Shown: positions 12,302-24,300, counted from the first letter of the stretch. The stretch: DNA of 64,000 nt from Alopecurus myosuroides (GCA_028641055.1 CM054058.1:237067551-237131550), one strand, 5' to 3'. A program made the numbers and translations. Notes: generated by a model not told the origin, from the letters alone.

Positions 12302-12725
12302 CGTTAGTTTTTTTTTTAATTAGATGTAATGTCCCTAGGGCCCCACTGATTATATGTAAAGTGGGGCCAGTTATCGAATTATAAGTATGTTTAATTATAT
12401 ATATATAAAGTTATGTCCTTATATTTGTCCAAATATGTACCCACTGTTTAGAAGTTTTTTCCTGTCTAATTATCGCTTTTTAAAAAAAATATTTCTAATT
12501 ATCGCTTTAAAATATGCACATTGTAAACAAAATTTATATATAAGAGATGTGATGCATTATGTTTTCTAAGATAATCTACAAATTTCAGTTGATCACAGTA
12601 TATATTTTATATTATTAATACGAATAATTTGATGGTTTAATAAATGGATAATGTGTAGTTTGCATGTAGGGATTAATAAATATAAATGGATAATGTGTAG
12701 TCTGCATGTTGACATTGGGCCTCGT

Positions 12726-12824
12726 CAACAGCTGGGGCCCACATGCAGCGCCAGCCGTCAACAGTTGGGGCACACAAGCCGCGCCAACGCGCAACAACTG
12801 GGGCCCATATGCCGCGCCAACGGT
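12726..12824 (+). repeat. Three tandem 33-bp units near the MULE right end
   Basis: Three diverged copies of a unit beginning caacagctggggcccaca lie next to the right terminal repeat. Sub-terminal tandem repeats of this kind are common in Mutator-like elements. Just upstream, at about 12640-12710, aaatggataatgtgtagt is also duplicated. Confidence 0.55.
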
Positions 12825-12896
12825 TCTATGATGGGTCCCATCAGCATCCTAACGGGGGCAGAAAATAACGGTGGGAGCAGCGAAAGGAGTCCTTGA

Positions 12897-12986
12897 CACA
12901 AACTAGGGGCAAAACTGAGTTCGATTTGGCACTACGGGTAAAACCGAGGTCGTGGTGCCAACTGAGGGCACCCTGTTAATTATCCC
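12897..12986 (-). repeat. Right terminal inverted repeat of the MULE
   Basis: This is the inverted partner of 6561-6650. It ends ...aattatccc and is followed immediately by the TTTGTGGTT duplication. Confidence 0.8.
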
Positions 12987-12995
12987 TTTGTGGTT

Positions 12996-14010
12996 TGATG
13001 CCACCATGAGACATTGCTCCAGTATATTGATACTTTGTTGCCTTGCACAAGTAGTATTCAGTCTGTGAAACCCTCGAGGCGTTATTCTTTAATTATCCAG
13101 CAAAGAGTCGGTTAGGTGGTCTTCATCTTTCAAACGAATGAAACCGCCCAGCTCCGTTGGTCCGCATGTCCCCCAAACATTTCCGTCATCAACTTCGTAT
13201 CCTGTTGGTGTCACAGGCCGGTTGCCGACGCAAATGTCGACTGACAAAGTGACAGTGATGTATGGAGGCCCCCCAAAAAATAAATGGAACATACGTACAC
13301 TATTGAATCAGATCGGCCTTCACTATCTGGTCCATCGGATCAAATGATCTTTCCGTCACCAGCCATCCTGATACACTCAACAAGCTTTGTCATGTTCTGC
13401 TGTGTATAAACCTACACCCACACAGGTTTTTCCTTGTTCACATGACAAGGTTTTGTTGCTACTACAATTTTTACGTGGCTTTCAGCGCTAGAAATAAAAC
13501 GGGTCTCTATCTTCGTTAGGCAAGGATGGTAGCTCAATATGGTCCTGAGTCGTGAGAAGAGTTAGGGTTAGGTGACCACGGTCTCGTGTAGATGTACCAA
13601 CGCAAACTGATCAATGACTTGCTGTTGCATAAGGGATGGCAAGTGTCACAAGAGGGAGAATTAAACGAGAGGAAGGCAGCCGGAGGCGTCGAGTCGCCGT
13701 CGTCGTCTGAACTTACCTGATAATGACGACGTACAGGAGAGCGACTCAAGTACTTCTTCACGAGAACTATACGCCGCACCACGGTCTTTCACACCTTCGC
13801 TTTAATGGCTCGTTTCTCTGACCGTCAGTAATTTTTTTCATGTGGATCATATGGCGTCCTATTCTCCGCTGCATATTGCAATGACTATATCACGTGCTAT
13901 CTTAATTCGATAGTTTCGGTTTTGCTAAGTTACACGTGCATTTAAACATGAACAAAAGCAAACTGTTTAATTGATCATCGGGTGCAATATATTACCGGTA
14001 AACAGAAAAC

Positions 14011-14012
<2 letters not shown>
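12996..14012. other. Intergenic sequence, no gene recognised
   Basis: Short open frames occur on both strands (13138-13347 plus; 13534-13782 minus), but none carries a recognisable motif. The first few bases after the MULE duplication may be the right end of the degenerate Stowaway-like sequence. Confidence 0.4.

Positions 14013-14044
<32 letters not shown>
14013..14044 (+). repeat. Homopolymer run of 32 G
   Basis: An uninterrupted G run borders the Harbinger relic. G/C runs also lie close to the ends of the Harbinger MITE at 948-1362, so this may be an expanded sub-terminal tract. Length is unreliable in any sequencing technology. Confidence 0.9.
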
Positions 14045-15775
14045 CGGCGTTTCCCAGCCGTGAAACCAAGGCCCCTTAAACAAATTACAGTACGCATTGT
14101 CACCGTCCTCAACATTGCCATTCCCCTTTCGCGCTCACAAATGCTGCACCAGGTCATTCTGTAGAGCTTGGTATGTTCCAGCGTGTCGAATCTCCTGCCG
14201 TGTGGCGAGGAAGGCTGTCCATGATGCCGACACCTGGTGATCAACATGTGCAAGAGGACCCTGTCCGTAGTATGGTGTGCTTGCCTCACTGTCAGGCACC
14301 GGGTCATCCCGCTCACTCTCAATGATCATGTTGTGCAAGATCACACAACACTGCATCACCTCTCACATGTTGGACTTCGACCAAGTCATAGCTGGTTACC
14401 GGACAATAGCGAATCGAGATTGCAGCGCGCCAAATGCCCGCTCAACATACTTCCTGCAAGCCTCCCGGCACTTGGAAACTAAGCTTTTGCCTTTTCTAGC
14501 ACAGGGTTGGAGATACTCTTCACAAATGTTGCCCAGTTCGGGTAGATAGCATTTGCAAGATAATACCCCTTTGTATACTGGTGTCCATTGATCTCATAGT
14601 TCACAGGGGGCATGGCCTTCGACGAGCTCGGCAAAGACACTCGAGCACTGCAAGACATTGATGTCGTTGTGACTTCCTGGCATACCAAAGAATGAATGCC
14701 AAATCCATAGATCGTACGAAGCCACGGCCTCGAGAACCACCGAGCACTCTCCTTCATTTTCCTTGTACATCCCCTGCCAATCAAATGGACAGTTCGTCCA
14801 TACCCAATGCATACAGTCGATACTAACAAGCATCACAGGAAAGCCTCTTGCTTCATTCTCTGCGAGGAGACGAGCAGTGTCTTGCGCATTGGGTGATCGC
14901 AAGTATGTTGGGCCAAAAACTGCAACCACTGCCCGGCAGAACTTGTTCAAGCAGTCAAGAGCCGTGGACTCGCTCATGCGCAGGTAGTCATCTTGTGCAT
15001 CTGCGGGAGCACTGTATGCAAGCAACCTCATGGCCATCGTGCACTTCTGAGTAGAGGTAAAACCTACTGTGCCGGTGCAGTCCTTCTTCAATTTGAAGTA
15101 GGTGTCGAACTCCCAAATGGCATGCATGATCTTGAGGAAGAGCTTGCGGTTCATTCTGAAACGACGCCGGAACACCTTCTCGTCGTTGGTGGGATACTCG
15201 GCGAAGTAGTCGGAGTAGAGGATGCAATACCCCTCGTACCGCTACCTCGGTTGCTCTTGCGGCGACCGGGCCTCGATCCAGCACGCCGCGGCTAGTCGGT
15301 CTGGGCCTGCAAGCCGGCGAGACAGCTCAGAACCAGCAGGTGTTCCTCGTCGTCGATGGCGGCCTGATGTTCCTCGTCGAATAGCTCGACGAGCATCTCC
15401 TCGGCATCGGAGTCCATGGGCCGGGCAGAACGTCGAACATCTCGCGGAGGGTGGACGCGTTTCGCCGGACACAACCTCCCTCGTGGCGGAGGGGTGAGTA
15501 AACGGCGCCGGCGGCGTGGCGGAGCTAGACGGCGGAGGTTCCTTGTGGCTGGTCTAGTTGCTCGTGTGTGGTGGTGACCGACGGCGGCGGCGTGGGGGTG
15601 GCCGACGGCGTGGCGATGGCGAGTCGAGCGAGAGGAAAAGGCGAGTCGGGATGGGGAAAGTTGAGGAAATAGCGTTGCCTCGCCGACAGTGCTGGCCCAC
15701 GCGTGCTTTTCCTTCCGTCCCCCTCCTCCAAGCCGAACCCAACGGGCTGGGTTTCGACTGGGTGCGCCGGCGCTA
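14045..15775 (-). mobile_element. Decayed PIF/Harbinger transposon
   Basis: The segment carries a minus-strand PIF-type transposase relic. On its right side (15735-15774) is sequence shared with the MITE at 1200-1239, including gggtgcgccggcgc. Neither terminal inverted repeat could be found; the right part beyond gcgccggcgc seems to be missing, and the left end is obscured by the G run. Exact limits are therefore approximate. Confidence 0.65.
14135..15417 (-). pseudogene. PIF/Harbinger transposase (ALP1-like DDE nuclease), frameshifted
   Basis: The minus-strand ATG at 15417 starts an acidic N-terminus (MDSDAEEMLVELF). A stop at about 15292 interrupts it, after which the frame resumes with [19 protein letters not shown], typical of plant PIF transposases. 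The DDE residues are visible: Asp in SIDCMHW, Asp in SHNDINVL, and Glu in VERAFG beyond a frameshift near 14600. Downstream come a [17 protein letters not shown] block and a C-terminal CVILHNMIIESERDDPVPD segment with stop at 14135-14137. At least two frame changes and several stops break the gene, so no functional enzyme is expected. Harbinger elements also need a Myb-like partner protein, which I do not see here. Confidence 0.85.
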
Positions 15776-16495
15776 ATTCCCTGCATTGCTGTCAACTGTT
15801 TTGCTAAGTGCATCACTTGCTCGCTTTATCCGTCAATTGCTTCATTGCACTAAAGCATGAAATCAATTATTTGTGGTAACTAACTGACATACGGGATATC
15901 TTATCATCCAAACACCTCCTTTCCGTTGTATTTCAAAGCAACGATGCTAAAGGAGGAGCAGCTCAGCACTCAGGAGCGCGCTGACGGAAAGGAATGAAAA
16001 CGAAACGAGAGCAGCCTCTGCTGTCTGCGTGACCTGTGAGACGACGGCATCGAAGGCCCCCGGTCTCAACCACCGCCACCACCACGACCGCGCGTCTCGT
16101 TCCCAGCCTCTCTCACTCCCGAAAATTCGTTGCTTTCCAAACAAGCACGCACTGGGTAATTTCTCCCAGCCTTTTCAGTAGCAGCAGATCAAATGGAATA
16201 GACGAGTACCCCTCTTGCGCTCGGACACTCAGTAGCAGCTGCTGGAAGCATCTCATCTCATGATCGACCTCCCCTTTCACATTTCCCAACATCTGGAAAG
16301 CGGGCAGCCACATCTCTTTCTACTTCCCTTGTCTCATCTCTCTCGCCACTACAATCGGCTGGACCAGAAACTCATACAGATCCTCCGCTCTGCTGCTTCC
16401 AGAGCTTACAGGATGGCCTGACAGGAGTAGAGATCTCCGTTTCTTGGGGTTCTTCTCCGTTCCTTTGAAATCTTCTCACCGTGCTTCTGTATTCC
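15776..16495 (+). promoter_or_regulatory. Upstream region and probable 5' leader of the ATL gene
   Basis: This interval separates the Harbinger relic from the RING-H2 gene. It contains CT-rich stretches from about 16080 to 16350 suited to a plant 5' leader, with no convincing TATA box or splice pair. Short frames in it are not gene-like. Confidence 0.4.
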
Positions 16496-17656
16496 ATGGC
16501 GGCAATGACCAACCCTCCTCCTACAACCCTCGGGCCGCAGCCAACGTGGATGCCCTACGAGCCAACCCGGGACTGCTCCCAGGGCCTGTGCAGCCCGTAC
16601 TGCCCGCAGTGGTGCTACTTCATCTTCCCGCCCCCGCCGCCGGTCTTCGACATCGCCGGCTCCGGCGGCGACGGCGACGACTCCTCCGGCCCCGCCTTCT
16701 CGCCCCTAGTCATCGCCATCATCGGGGTGCTCGCCAGCGCCTTCCTCCTCGTCAGCTACTACACCATCGTCTCCAAGTACTGCGGCACGTTCAGCTCCCT
16801 GCGGAACAGGGTCTTCGGCTCCGGCGCGCGCGGCGGGCGCGGCGGCGGCGAGGGCCACGGCGACTCCGGGGGCCAGGAGCCGTGGGACGCCCCGCCGTCC
16901 GACGGTATGGACGAGACGCTCATCAACAAGATCACCGTGTGCAAGTACACGCGCGGCGACGGGTTCGTCGACAGCACCGACTGCTCCGTCTGCCTCGGCG
17001 AGTTCCGCGACGGCGAGAGCCTGCGCTTGCTGCCCAAGTGCAGCCACGCCTTCCACCTGCCCTGCATCGACACCTGGCTCAAGTCGCACTCCAACTGCCC
17101 GCTCTGCCGCTGCAACATCGCCTTCGTCGCCGTCGGCATGGTCATGTCGCCGGAGCCGGAGGGCCGTGCTGCGTCACGGGACGACCGGAGAGGCGACCGA
17201 GAACTCGTTCTAACCATCGACGACTACTCCGGGGCGGTGCAAGGGCGGGAGGAGCCGGCAGCCGTGGCCAGCAGTAACGGCGGCGGCAATCAGGATGCGA
17301 AGGATCGTGCAGGGAGATCCGGGGCGGCGAATGGCGTGGTAGAGATCAGAGAAGACGACGCCGCGCCGCCTGTCCCGGTCAGGACGCCGTCGTCGCTGTC
17401 AGACACGCACCGTGAAGCCCGCATGTCGATCGCCGACGTGCTGCAGGAAAGCCTTGAAGACGAGCTGACGGTGGCTAGGGAGAGCGGCCTCCTACAGGCA
17501 GGCTCCTCGCGACGGTGTCACGGGGAGCACAGCAAGGACAGCGGTGGCCGAGCACCGCCGGATCCCGCGCCGACGAAGAAATTGCCGATGGCTGGGAGGT
17601 CATGCTTCAGCAGCAAGACTGGTGGCAGAGGAAAGGATTCGGTTCCCCCAATGTGA
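16496..17656 (+). CDS. ATL-family RING-H2 E3 ubiquitin ligase, ATL51/52-like
   Basis: This single-exon gene of 386 residues probably encodes a membrane-anchored E3 that passes ubiquitin from an E2 to unknown targets. ATL proteins act in defence, development and stress signalling. Visible parts: a Cys-rich N-terminus with SPYCPQWCYFIFPPPPP (about 37-53), one hydrophobic helix (about 75-98, FSPLVIAIIGVLASAFLLV), a Gly-rich linker, and a canonical RING-H2 finger from CSVCLGEF to NCPLC (about 164-205) with both metal-binding His residues. The long polar C-terminal tail includes ARMSIADVLQESLEDEL. The N-terminal Cys/Pro motif matches the ATL51/52 branch, and the intronless structure and length fit. 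The ATG at 16496 sits in ttccATGG. An in-frame GTG five codons upstream is not a plausible plant start. The reading frame is intact and looks functional. Antisense frames over it are GC shadows. Confidence 0.93.
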   Translation: MAAMTNPPPTTLGPQPTWMPYEPTRDCSQGLCSPYCPQWCYFIFPPPPPVFDIAGSGGDGDDSSGPAFSPLVIAIIGVLASAFLLVSYYTIVSKYCGTFSSLRNRVFGSGARGGRGGGEGHGDSGGQEPWDAPPSDGMDETLINKITVCKYTRGDGFVDSTDCSVCLGEFRDGESLRLLPKCSHAFHLPCIDTWLKSHSNCPLCRCNIAFVAVGMVMSPEPEGRAASRDDRRGDRELVLTIDDYSGAVQGREEPAAVASSNGGGNQDAKDRAGRSGAANGVVEIREDDAAPPVPVRTPSSLSDTHREARMSIADVLQESLEDELTVARESGLLQAGSSRRCHGEHSKDSGGRAPPDPAPTKKLPMAGRSCFSSKTGGRGKDSVPPM

Positions 17657-19504
17657 TTCCATCGAGCCAGTGATTTTTCAGACATTCTTCTTCTTCTTTT
17701 TTTTCTTTTTTTTTTGACTAGAACACTTGACCGTGATGATACTGTTTCTGTGTGCTTCCGGTGGAGATCAAGTTGCCGGCCGCAATTACTTCATCCATAT
17801 GATCTCATCTCGCGAATCATGCAGAAACCACTCTCTGCTGACCGTTGAGATCTCCTGCACCTGCACCTGCTTGGTGTTTCTGATAAATTGTATAGAACTT
17901 TGAGATTTTCTTCTTCTACACGATTGGATTCTGCTCCAGAGCATTCTCTCTGGATTGGTTAGCTAACTATATTAGGAAAGTATTTTGTTTACAGAGCGAG
18001 AGAGTACTGTGGCCGTCTCACCTTTTGGCCTATGATTTTGTTTACAGAGCGAGAGAGTAGCTGTCAAAGTCGAACTAATCATTTGGGGATGTGCGTGGTA
18101 GGCCGCTCCAGCGTGGTTAAGCTAATCTCGAGCCTGATTTGGTTCCGCAGCTCAGATGTTTGGTCTTTTTAGGTGGCCAGTGCATACCTGCTAATAATGC
18201 TGCAAGCCATTCCGAGTAGTGCATCCCAAGTTTCTGTTGCGTGCAGCAATCTGGGTGGGCAACGGGGAATATCATACGGTTTTCGAATAAGATGTTCGTT
18301 TCATTGTCAAATTTCGGTTGACGCGATGAACATAGTCTTAATTATTTGTGAAAAGCATCTGCATGGCTGCATTTATTTTTCCTGAGATGTAAGGTGTGCT
18401 TCAGATGCTGCTTAACGCAGACCACCGGTCGATATCAAGATCTTTGTGTAGTATATTATCTTGCTTACGTATATATTGGGCTCGATCAGGTGCCTTCTCA
18501 TCCATACATTGTGCATCTTTTTTTACTTGTTATTGATCATGTGGAGTATACGCCATGTTTTGTGTTGTTGAAAAGGAGTTGGTGCGTGCAAGTTCTTCTG
18601 AATAATCATTAGCCTTTTTTTTGAGGTTTGAATAATCAGTAGCTGCTTAGTGCGACTTTTGCTCTATTTGATCCGTACGTATGGCAAGTTCTTTTGTAAT
18701 AGTATGGCCTTATATATACACAAGGCTGCTTCTTCACCCGTGTGAGAGGCTATCTTCTCCTCGCATTTACTCTCTTCCCCGACCGTGTCCCTTCTCTCAC
18801 TCTTCCTTCCACCGTTCTCCTCCACAGCCCCCTCACCTCCAGGACTACCTCATCGGAGTCAGCGACACCGAGGCGGCCCCTAGGACCCGCAGTTGATAAG
18901 ACGACGACGAGCCTAGAGTGAGATGGCACCGAGCAATGAATTAAGGGTGGTGTGGGTGCATGGTTCGCCAATGGCGAAAAAGAAAGGGCACATGGAGGGG
19001 GAGGGGGCTTACATGGATGATCGCGGTAGGCGATTTGGATGTCGGGTTGGCAACACAATGCTCGATGGTTAGGCCGGCAGTGGCGGCGACAAAAGCCGAT
19101 CCCGTAGTGGTGTGCAGCGCGACAACGGCAAATTTGGTAGTGGTGGTACTTTTTCCTCCTCTCCGGTCTCGCTATGGTTGGGGATTGGGAGGGCGAAAAC
19201 TCTTTTATGACACGGCGGTCGGAAATGACGACTCCAGCGGGTGACGCCAGCTATCCTCCCATGAACTCACACGATACATGTCACGAACCGGAGAGCCCAA
19301 AGCATGGTTATTGGTTATTCTTATATCGTGTGGCTCGCCTCTGCGTGCCATTGGCAAGAAGCCCTATAACAGTTTGAGCATTTTGCTGCTAAATGAAATT
19401 CATATACATTTGTCCTCTACATATTTCATTTAGCTCCGCTATAACTATTTTGGAGGAGTGCAGTATTTGCTATAGCCCGGTAGTTAAAACATTGGTTTAG
19501 ATGT
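17657..19504. other. 3' flank of the ATL gene and intergenic sequence
   Basis: A T-rich tract follows the stop (17688-17716). A 25-bp motif, ttttgtttacagagcgagagagta, occurs twice around 17980 and 18035. A TATATATA-like run at about 18709 precedes short frames (18681-18896, 18750-19058) of low complexity that I cannot assign. No further gene is supported before the TSD at 19505-19509. Confidence 0.45.
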
Positions 19505-19509
19505 CAATT

Positions 19510-20379
19510 TGTCGTGGTATGGAGAACACAAATGCCATAGGATGGCTTAAGTTTGGGGCCGATGGACGATGTAGGTATCCGGGGAGGGATCGCACGCCTA
19601 GATGGCGCGCTCACAACACTGCAAACACCACAATCTATCCAGGTTCGGGGCCCTCGTATGGAGATAACAACCCTACTCCTACCTCTCTCTCTCTGTATAA
19701 GTGTATGCCGAGTACAAGAGTGCCTCAAGCTTGAGAAGCTAGGGGAAGAAGAACCTCTCCTGCTACTTCTCTCTCGTAAGTGGTAGTGTCTCTATAATCA
19801 ATCCACCAACTGAGCGACCCTCACGCAGGAGTGGGGAGGCCACCTTATATACTGGTGGCCACCTGCTACCTCTACGGATACAAGTACTGATTAGGTGACT
19901 ACACATTGTGCACCCCCGCACGCCTCCGTGTCCTCGCTGACAGTCGCCGAAAGTCGCCATGGTCAGGACGCTGACATGTCCTGTCCCCCTTGTCAGTGAC
20001 AGGACGTGGCCTCGCCCATACCGCACGTTGTACCCACGTATGGATACGCATCAACACGCGCCTAGTAAGTTGAACCGCACGCCTGTACTGCCCCTGGATA
20101 CGCAGGATCCGTACAACGGCTCCATTGACTTTGGCTCCGAGTAGAGCAGCTTCCTCTTCTATCCGGATCATCCAAGTGCTACTCGGATGACCCGGATAAA
20201 TACTCGAATCTTCCCCTTGATCTCTTGTTCTTCCTACCGGATAGCTCCAACTCGGCAGCTATCCAACCAGGTACCATCCTATTCGGCAGGTACCAACTCG
20301 GTACGGCCGAACTCGGCAACCAGTACCTCGAACACCATTTATCACCAGACTTACCCCTACTCGGGGGTAGCCCCCGACA
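19510..20379 (-). repeat. 3' LTR of element A
   Basis: This 870-bp LTR matches 61987-62850. A TATATAAGG box on the minus strand (19843-19851) supports minus orientation. The adjacent sequence on its right, reading ...cggggactaa on the minus strand, serves as the polypurine tract. Confidence 0.92.
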
Positions 20380-21338
20380 TTAGTCCCCGAAACTGGTATG
20401 GTCCGGTGAACTCGGACGCTGGGCCGTGCCAGCTTAAACCAAACCTCCCCAAGACACATAGCCGAGTTGCACCTCAACTCGGTCGATCTCCATCCGAACT
20501 CGGAACCAATCCACTATCGCCTGAGGGGTTTCCTCCTTTCGGCCGGATAGGCCAAGCTGCTTTGGATTTTACCGAGATCCCAGCACTTAGCCAATTTCTA
20601 GAAGATTTTGCCGCTCGAACCAATGCGCCTCGCTATCTTCGTGTGTAAGGTTCTACACGTGGCACGAAAACACAACCCACGTCGCCTCGGGTCCCGTGCG
20701 GTTGCACCGCACGCGCTCCACCTGCGCTAGCCACTGCTCACCGGGCCCACGCGTCGTCGTGTCGTATCACTCAGAGCACTTGAGTACCCACGTCGCGCGA
20801 CGTGGGATTGACTGCGCCCTTTACGCGCGAATTAATCGCTTCATGCGTTTCTATCGTGTGCAGTAACTTCCCACGCGTCCAGGATTTCCGCCACAGTGAA
20901 TCCAACGGAGTAACTGCGCTACAGGGGGTACAAATACCCCCGCGCTGCCCGTTGCCTCGGCTCTCTCGCCATTTGTTCCCTTGCCTTTCTCCTTCGTCGC
21001 GCAACTTTGCACTGAGCGCTCCGCTCCGTCGTGAACCAGCGAACGCCGCCGTGCCCAGAGAGAGAGAGAGCAAGTTCGTCCCCACGCGCCACCGCTCGCC
21101 GGAGTGCTGCCGAACCCAGGATCTTCATCGCATTGCGCGGCCGTCCTCGACCTCGCGCCATCGCCGCCGTACTACTCCTCTGCTTCTTCCTCGCTCCCTT
21201 CTCCAAGTTCTTCACCGCCGGAGATACGCCACGGCATTTGTCTTCCGCGCCGCTGCGGCCCTTCTGCGACCTCTGCGGCCTGAGCCCATCTTAGCGCCCT
21301 CGCGCTATCTGGTGACATCCGGATCCGGATCTGTATCG

Positions 21339-24300
21339 ATGGCGCTCGAGCCCGTCTCTGACTTGGATCTCGAGGGCCTCACGTCCACCCGCGCCAACTG
21401 GGAAGGATCAGACGTGACCGCCAGCGACACACAATGGCTGGTGAACACCCGCCCAGTAGCGCCGGGTGTGATCTACAGGCCACCCGGCCGCGAGTTGCAT
21501 CCGCAACCCGAGCCCGGTGAGTATGTAGTTTTCCTTAGCCACTTCAAGCGCGGCTTTGGCCTTCCCATTTCCAAATTCATGCAACAATTCCTTCATCACT
21601 TCGGCTTGCAACCACACCACCTTCCGGCTAACGCCACCGCCATGCTCTCCACCTTTGCCACTTTATGCGAGGCCTATCTCGGTGTCTACCCTAGGGTAGA
21701 CATCTGGGCCAAGTATTTCCATTTTCACCAACAAGTTCTGCCCAACAAAGCCAACCCGGACGCGCCCAAAGTCATGACTCAAACCGGCACAACCATGTTG
21801 GTGTACCGGAACTCCACCGCCTACCCCCGGGTTTAGGGGCTGGATACGTGCCGCAAATGGCAGAGGGGATTTCTCTACGTGAAGAATCCCAGCCCGGAGG
21901 GGGGCGCAGAGCCGGTTGATCTCATCCGACTTCCTTCTTTTGAGAACGTTCCTCCAACCGCCATGAAGAATTGGGGGTACAACCCGAGGAAGACCGTGCC
22001 GGATGCCAACCACGCGGACAACCGGCTGAAGCAATTGATCGAGCTGGGGCTCCAGACGGATGATCTGATTGCCACCTGGGTGAGCCGCCGGGTTCTCCCT
22101 CTCCAGCTCAGAGCACACAAGATGGGCTACATGGGCGGGCCCCGCGACTGCACTCGCACCACTACCTTCAAGCTCAGCAAGGAGGAGGTGGCCATATGGG
22201 CGCACTCCATCACCAAGGCCACCCTCTCGGACACTTGGGATTATAGTTTCGCGCCATACAGCCGAGATCGCCCAGCCCCCCGAGTAAGTTTTCTTCATCC
22301 TGCCGAGTTGCTCTGAGCTCGGTTTCTTCCGAATGTACTTAGTTGATTTTACTTTCTGTCTCTTATACTTCACCGAGTAGGATTTATCCCGGCTTCTCCT
22401 GAGTACACTTAGCTTTTTATGCTTCATGATTCGCATGCTGCACCAAGTAGAGCCTCAACCCGGTCTCTTCCGATTTCATTTTAGTTCCTTATGCTTTGTG
22501 TTTGCATTCTCAGCACATTCCTCGCCACAGAGAGGAAGACAAGGCGGTTCTGGCGCAGAACTGGCAGCCAGACCGGACAGAGGACGATGAGGAGCAGTTA
22601 GATGTCCAGGACACGCTCTGCATCCCGCTCGCCACACCCCTAGGCCAAGACGGTAAGTCCCGAGTCTCCACCTCAATGCGGGACTGGTCCGAGGATGAAG
22701 AATATGACAGAGACCACTAATGTATGATCTCTAGTGTTTTCCAGCCTCTTCTCGGGCTCATTGTTATATTTTCTCTTCTTGCTTCCAGACGACATGGAAG
22801 AGGAACCGATTGACGCGGTGCCTGTATACATCGCTGCCCCCTCCGGAGTGAGGAAGCGATCCGGCAGCGGTGCTGTCGAGCCTCCCACCACCAAGAGGCA
22901 GAAGAGGGCCGCGAAGCGAGGCAAGACCACTGCATCATGCAAGAGGCTACAACGACCAACCGAGGATGGCTAAGCTTTCTTGAGATGCTCTATGTTTGCT
23001 TATTTCCATCTTTTTGCCTTTTTGAACCGGGATGCTTTGTGTTTGCATTTGATTTACTCCTTTGACTCTACTTTTTCTGTAGCGATGCAATTGACGCTGA
23101 TAACCCTGAGGTGCCCCCGAGGCCGCGTAGCCCCCCCACTGTTGTCGACCTCGACTCTGAGGACCCGGAGACTCACGCCGAGGACAAGGCCGAGATGCCC
23201 TTCCCGGACCGGGAAGACCATGATCTCGGCGCAGAAAACACCGGCGCCGAGATGGAAATTGAGAAGACTTCGGAGCAGCTGGAGTCAACCCCCAAGCAGC
23301 AACCCCCACAAGCTCCACAAGATCAATCAATCGAGCAGCAGGAGCCAACAGAAGAGGAGCACCAGACCGAGGAGCTGCCCCACACCGAGCAGCAACCCCC
23401 AGAGCATCAGCCTCAAGTGGAGGAGTAAACCGAGCAGCGGCCCCAGCAACAGCCACAACCCGCGCAGCAAAAAATCCTCCAGCCCCAGCAGCAGCTACAC
23501 CACCGACTCCGCCGAGAAGAAATCTTCCCTTGGACGCAGCAGTGGCAGCAGAGACTGCCGCGGCCAAGACAGTGCAAACCGGAGCAGCTACTAGCACCGC
23601 ACTCGCGGCCACGCGCCGGACACCAGCAGTAGCAACAGGCACAGCAACGCGGAGTCCATCACCGCCGAGCAGATCCGCGGTGCCCACCGGGAGTGGCTCC
23701 ACTCCTCGCACTCGGCAGCAGGCACAATATGCGCCCTCTCGGAAATTGGCTGCAGGGGCGGGTAGCAGTGGCCAAGCAGAGGGAGCAGTAGAACCCCTTG
23801 TGAAGGTCCCAGTACTATGGCAGAAGCAGTAGCAGCAGTAGAAACTGCAGCAGAAGAAGAAGAAGACCGGGACGAAGGCGGCCGGGGTGAAGATGAAACC
23901 CGACACCCTGGCGATTCAGCCGAGTACCCAACTGACACAGCTTGCTGCGGAGCTACAGGCTGACATTGATTCCACTCTAGACCGGACCGGCTTCATTGAT
24001 TCGGAGCACAACAGGAAGACACTGAGCTCGTTGGACCACTACCGGAAGTCCTGGAACCAGGCCGATGTCGGCCATGTCTCCAAGGCAGTCTCAGCCTCTA
24101 GCAGCACACTGGCGCACAAGATGTACTGTCTGCGCGTTGCTGCAGAAGATGCCGAGGTCACTTCCCGAGTAAGTTTTGTTCTTTATCCGAAATCATGCAG
24201 CATCCAGTCCCCGAGATTTGGGCCAAGTAGACAATACTCGACCGAGTTGAAGTCTACTCGGGTCGAATCTTCCAACTAATTTGTCTCTTTTCTCTCTTCA

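Larger units (their letters stand above)
6561..12986. mobile_element. Complete Mutator-like element (MULE), non-autonomous
   Basis: A 9-bp direct duplication TTTGTGGTT (6552-6560 and 12987-12995) flanks a 6426-bp unit whose ends are inverted repeats of about 90 bp. Both begin GGG and share long blocks, including CTCAGTTTTGCCCCTAGT. A 9-bp TSD with long TIRs is diagnostic of the Mutator superfamily. The interior contains two small genes on the plus strand, each just inside one end, plus two repeat arrays. I see no MURA-type transposase, so it would need one in trans. The genes could be captured host sequence (Pack-MULE) or belong to the element family. Confidence 0.85.

Noticed and set aside
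16706..17277. Antisense and alternate-frame ORFs over the RING-H2 gene
   Set aside because: They are shadows of high GC third-position usage in the real coding frame.
18681..19244. Possible gene with TATATATA upstream
   Set aside because: The frames are short, low in complexity and on both strands, with no splice model or motif; noted only as intergenic sequence.
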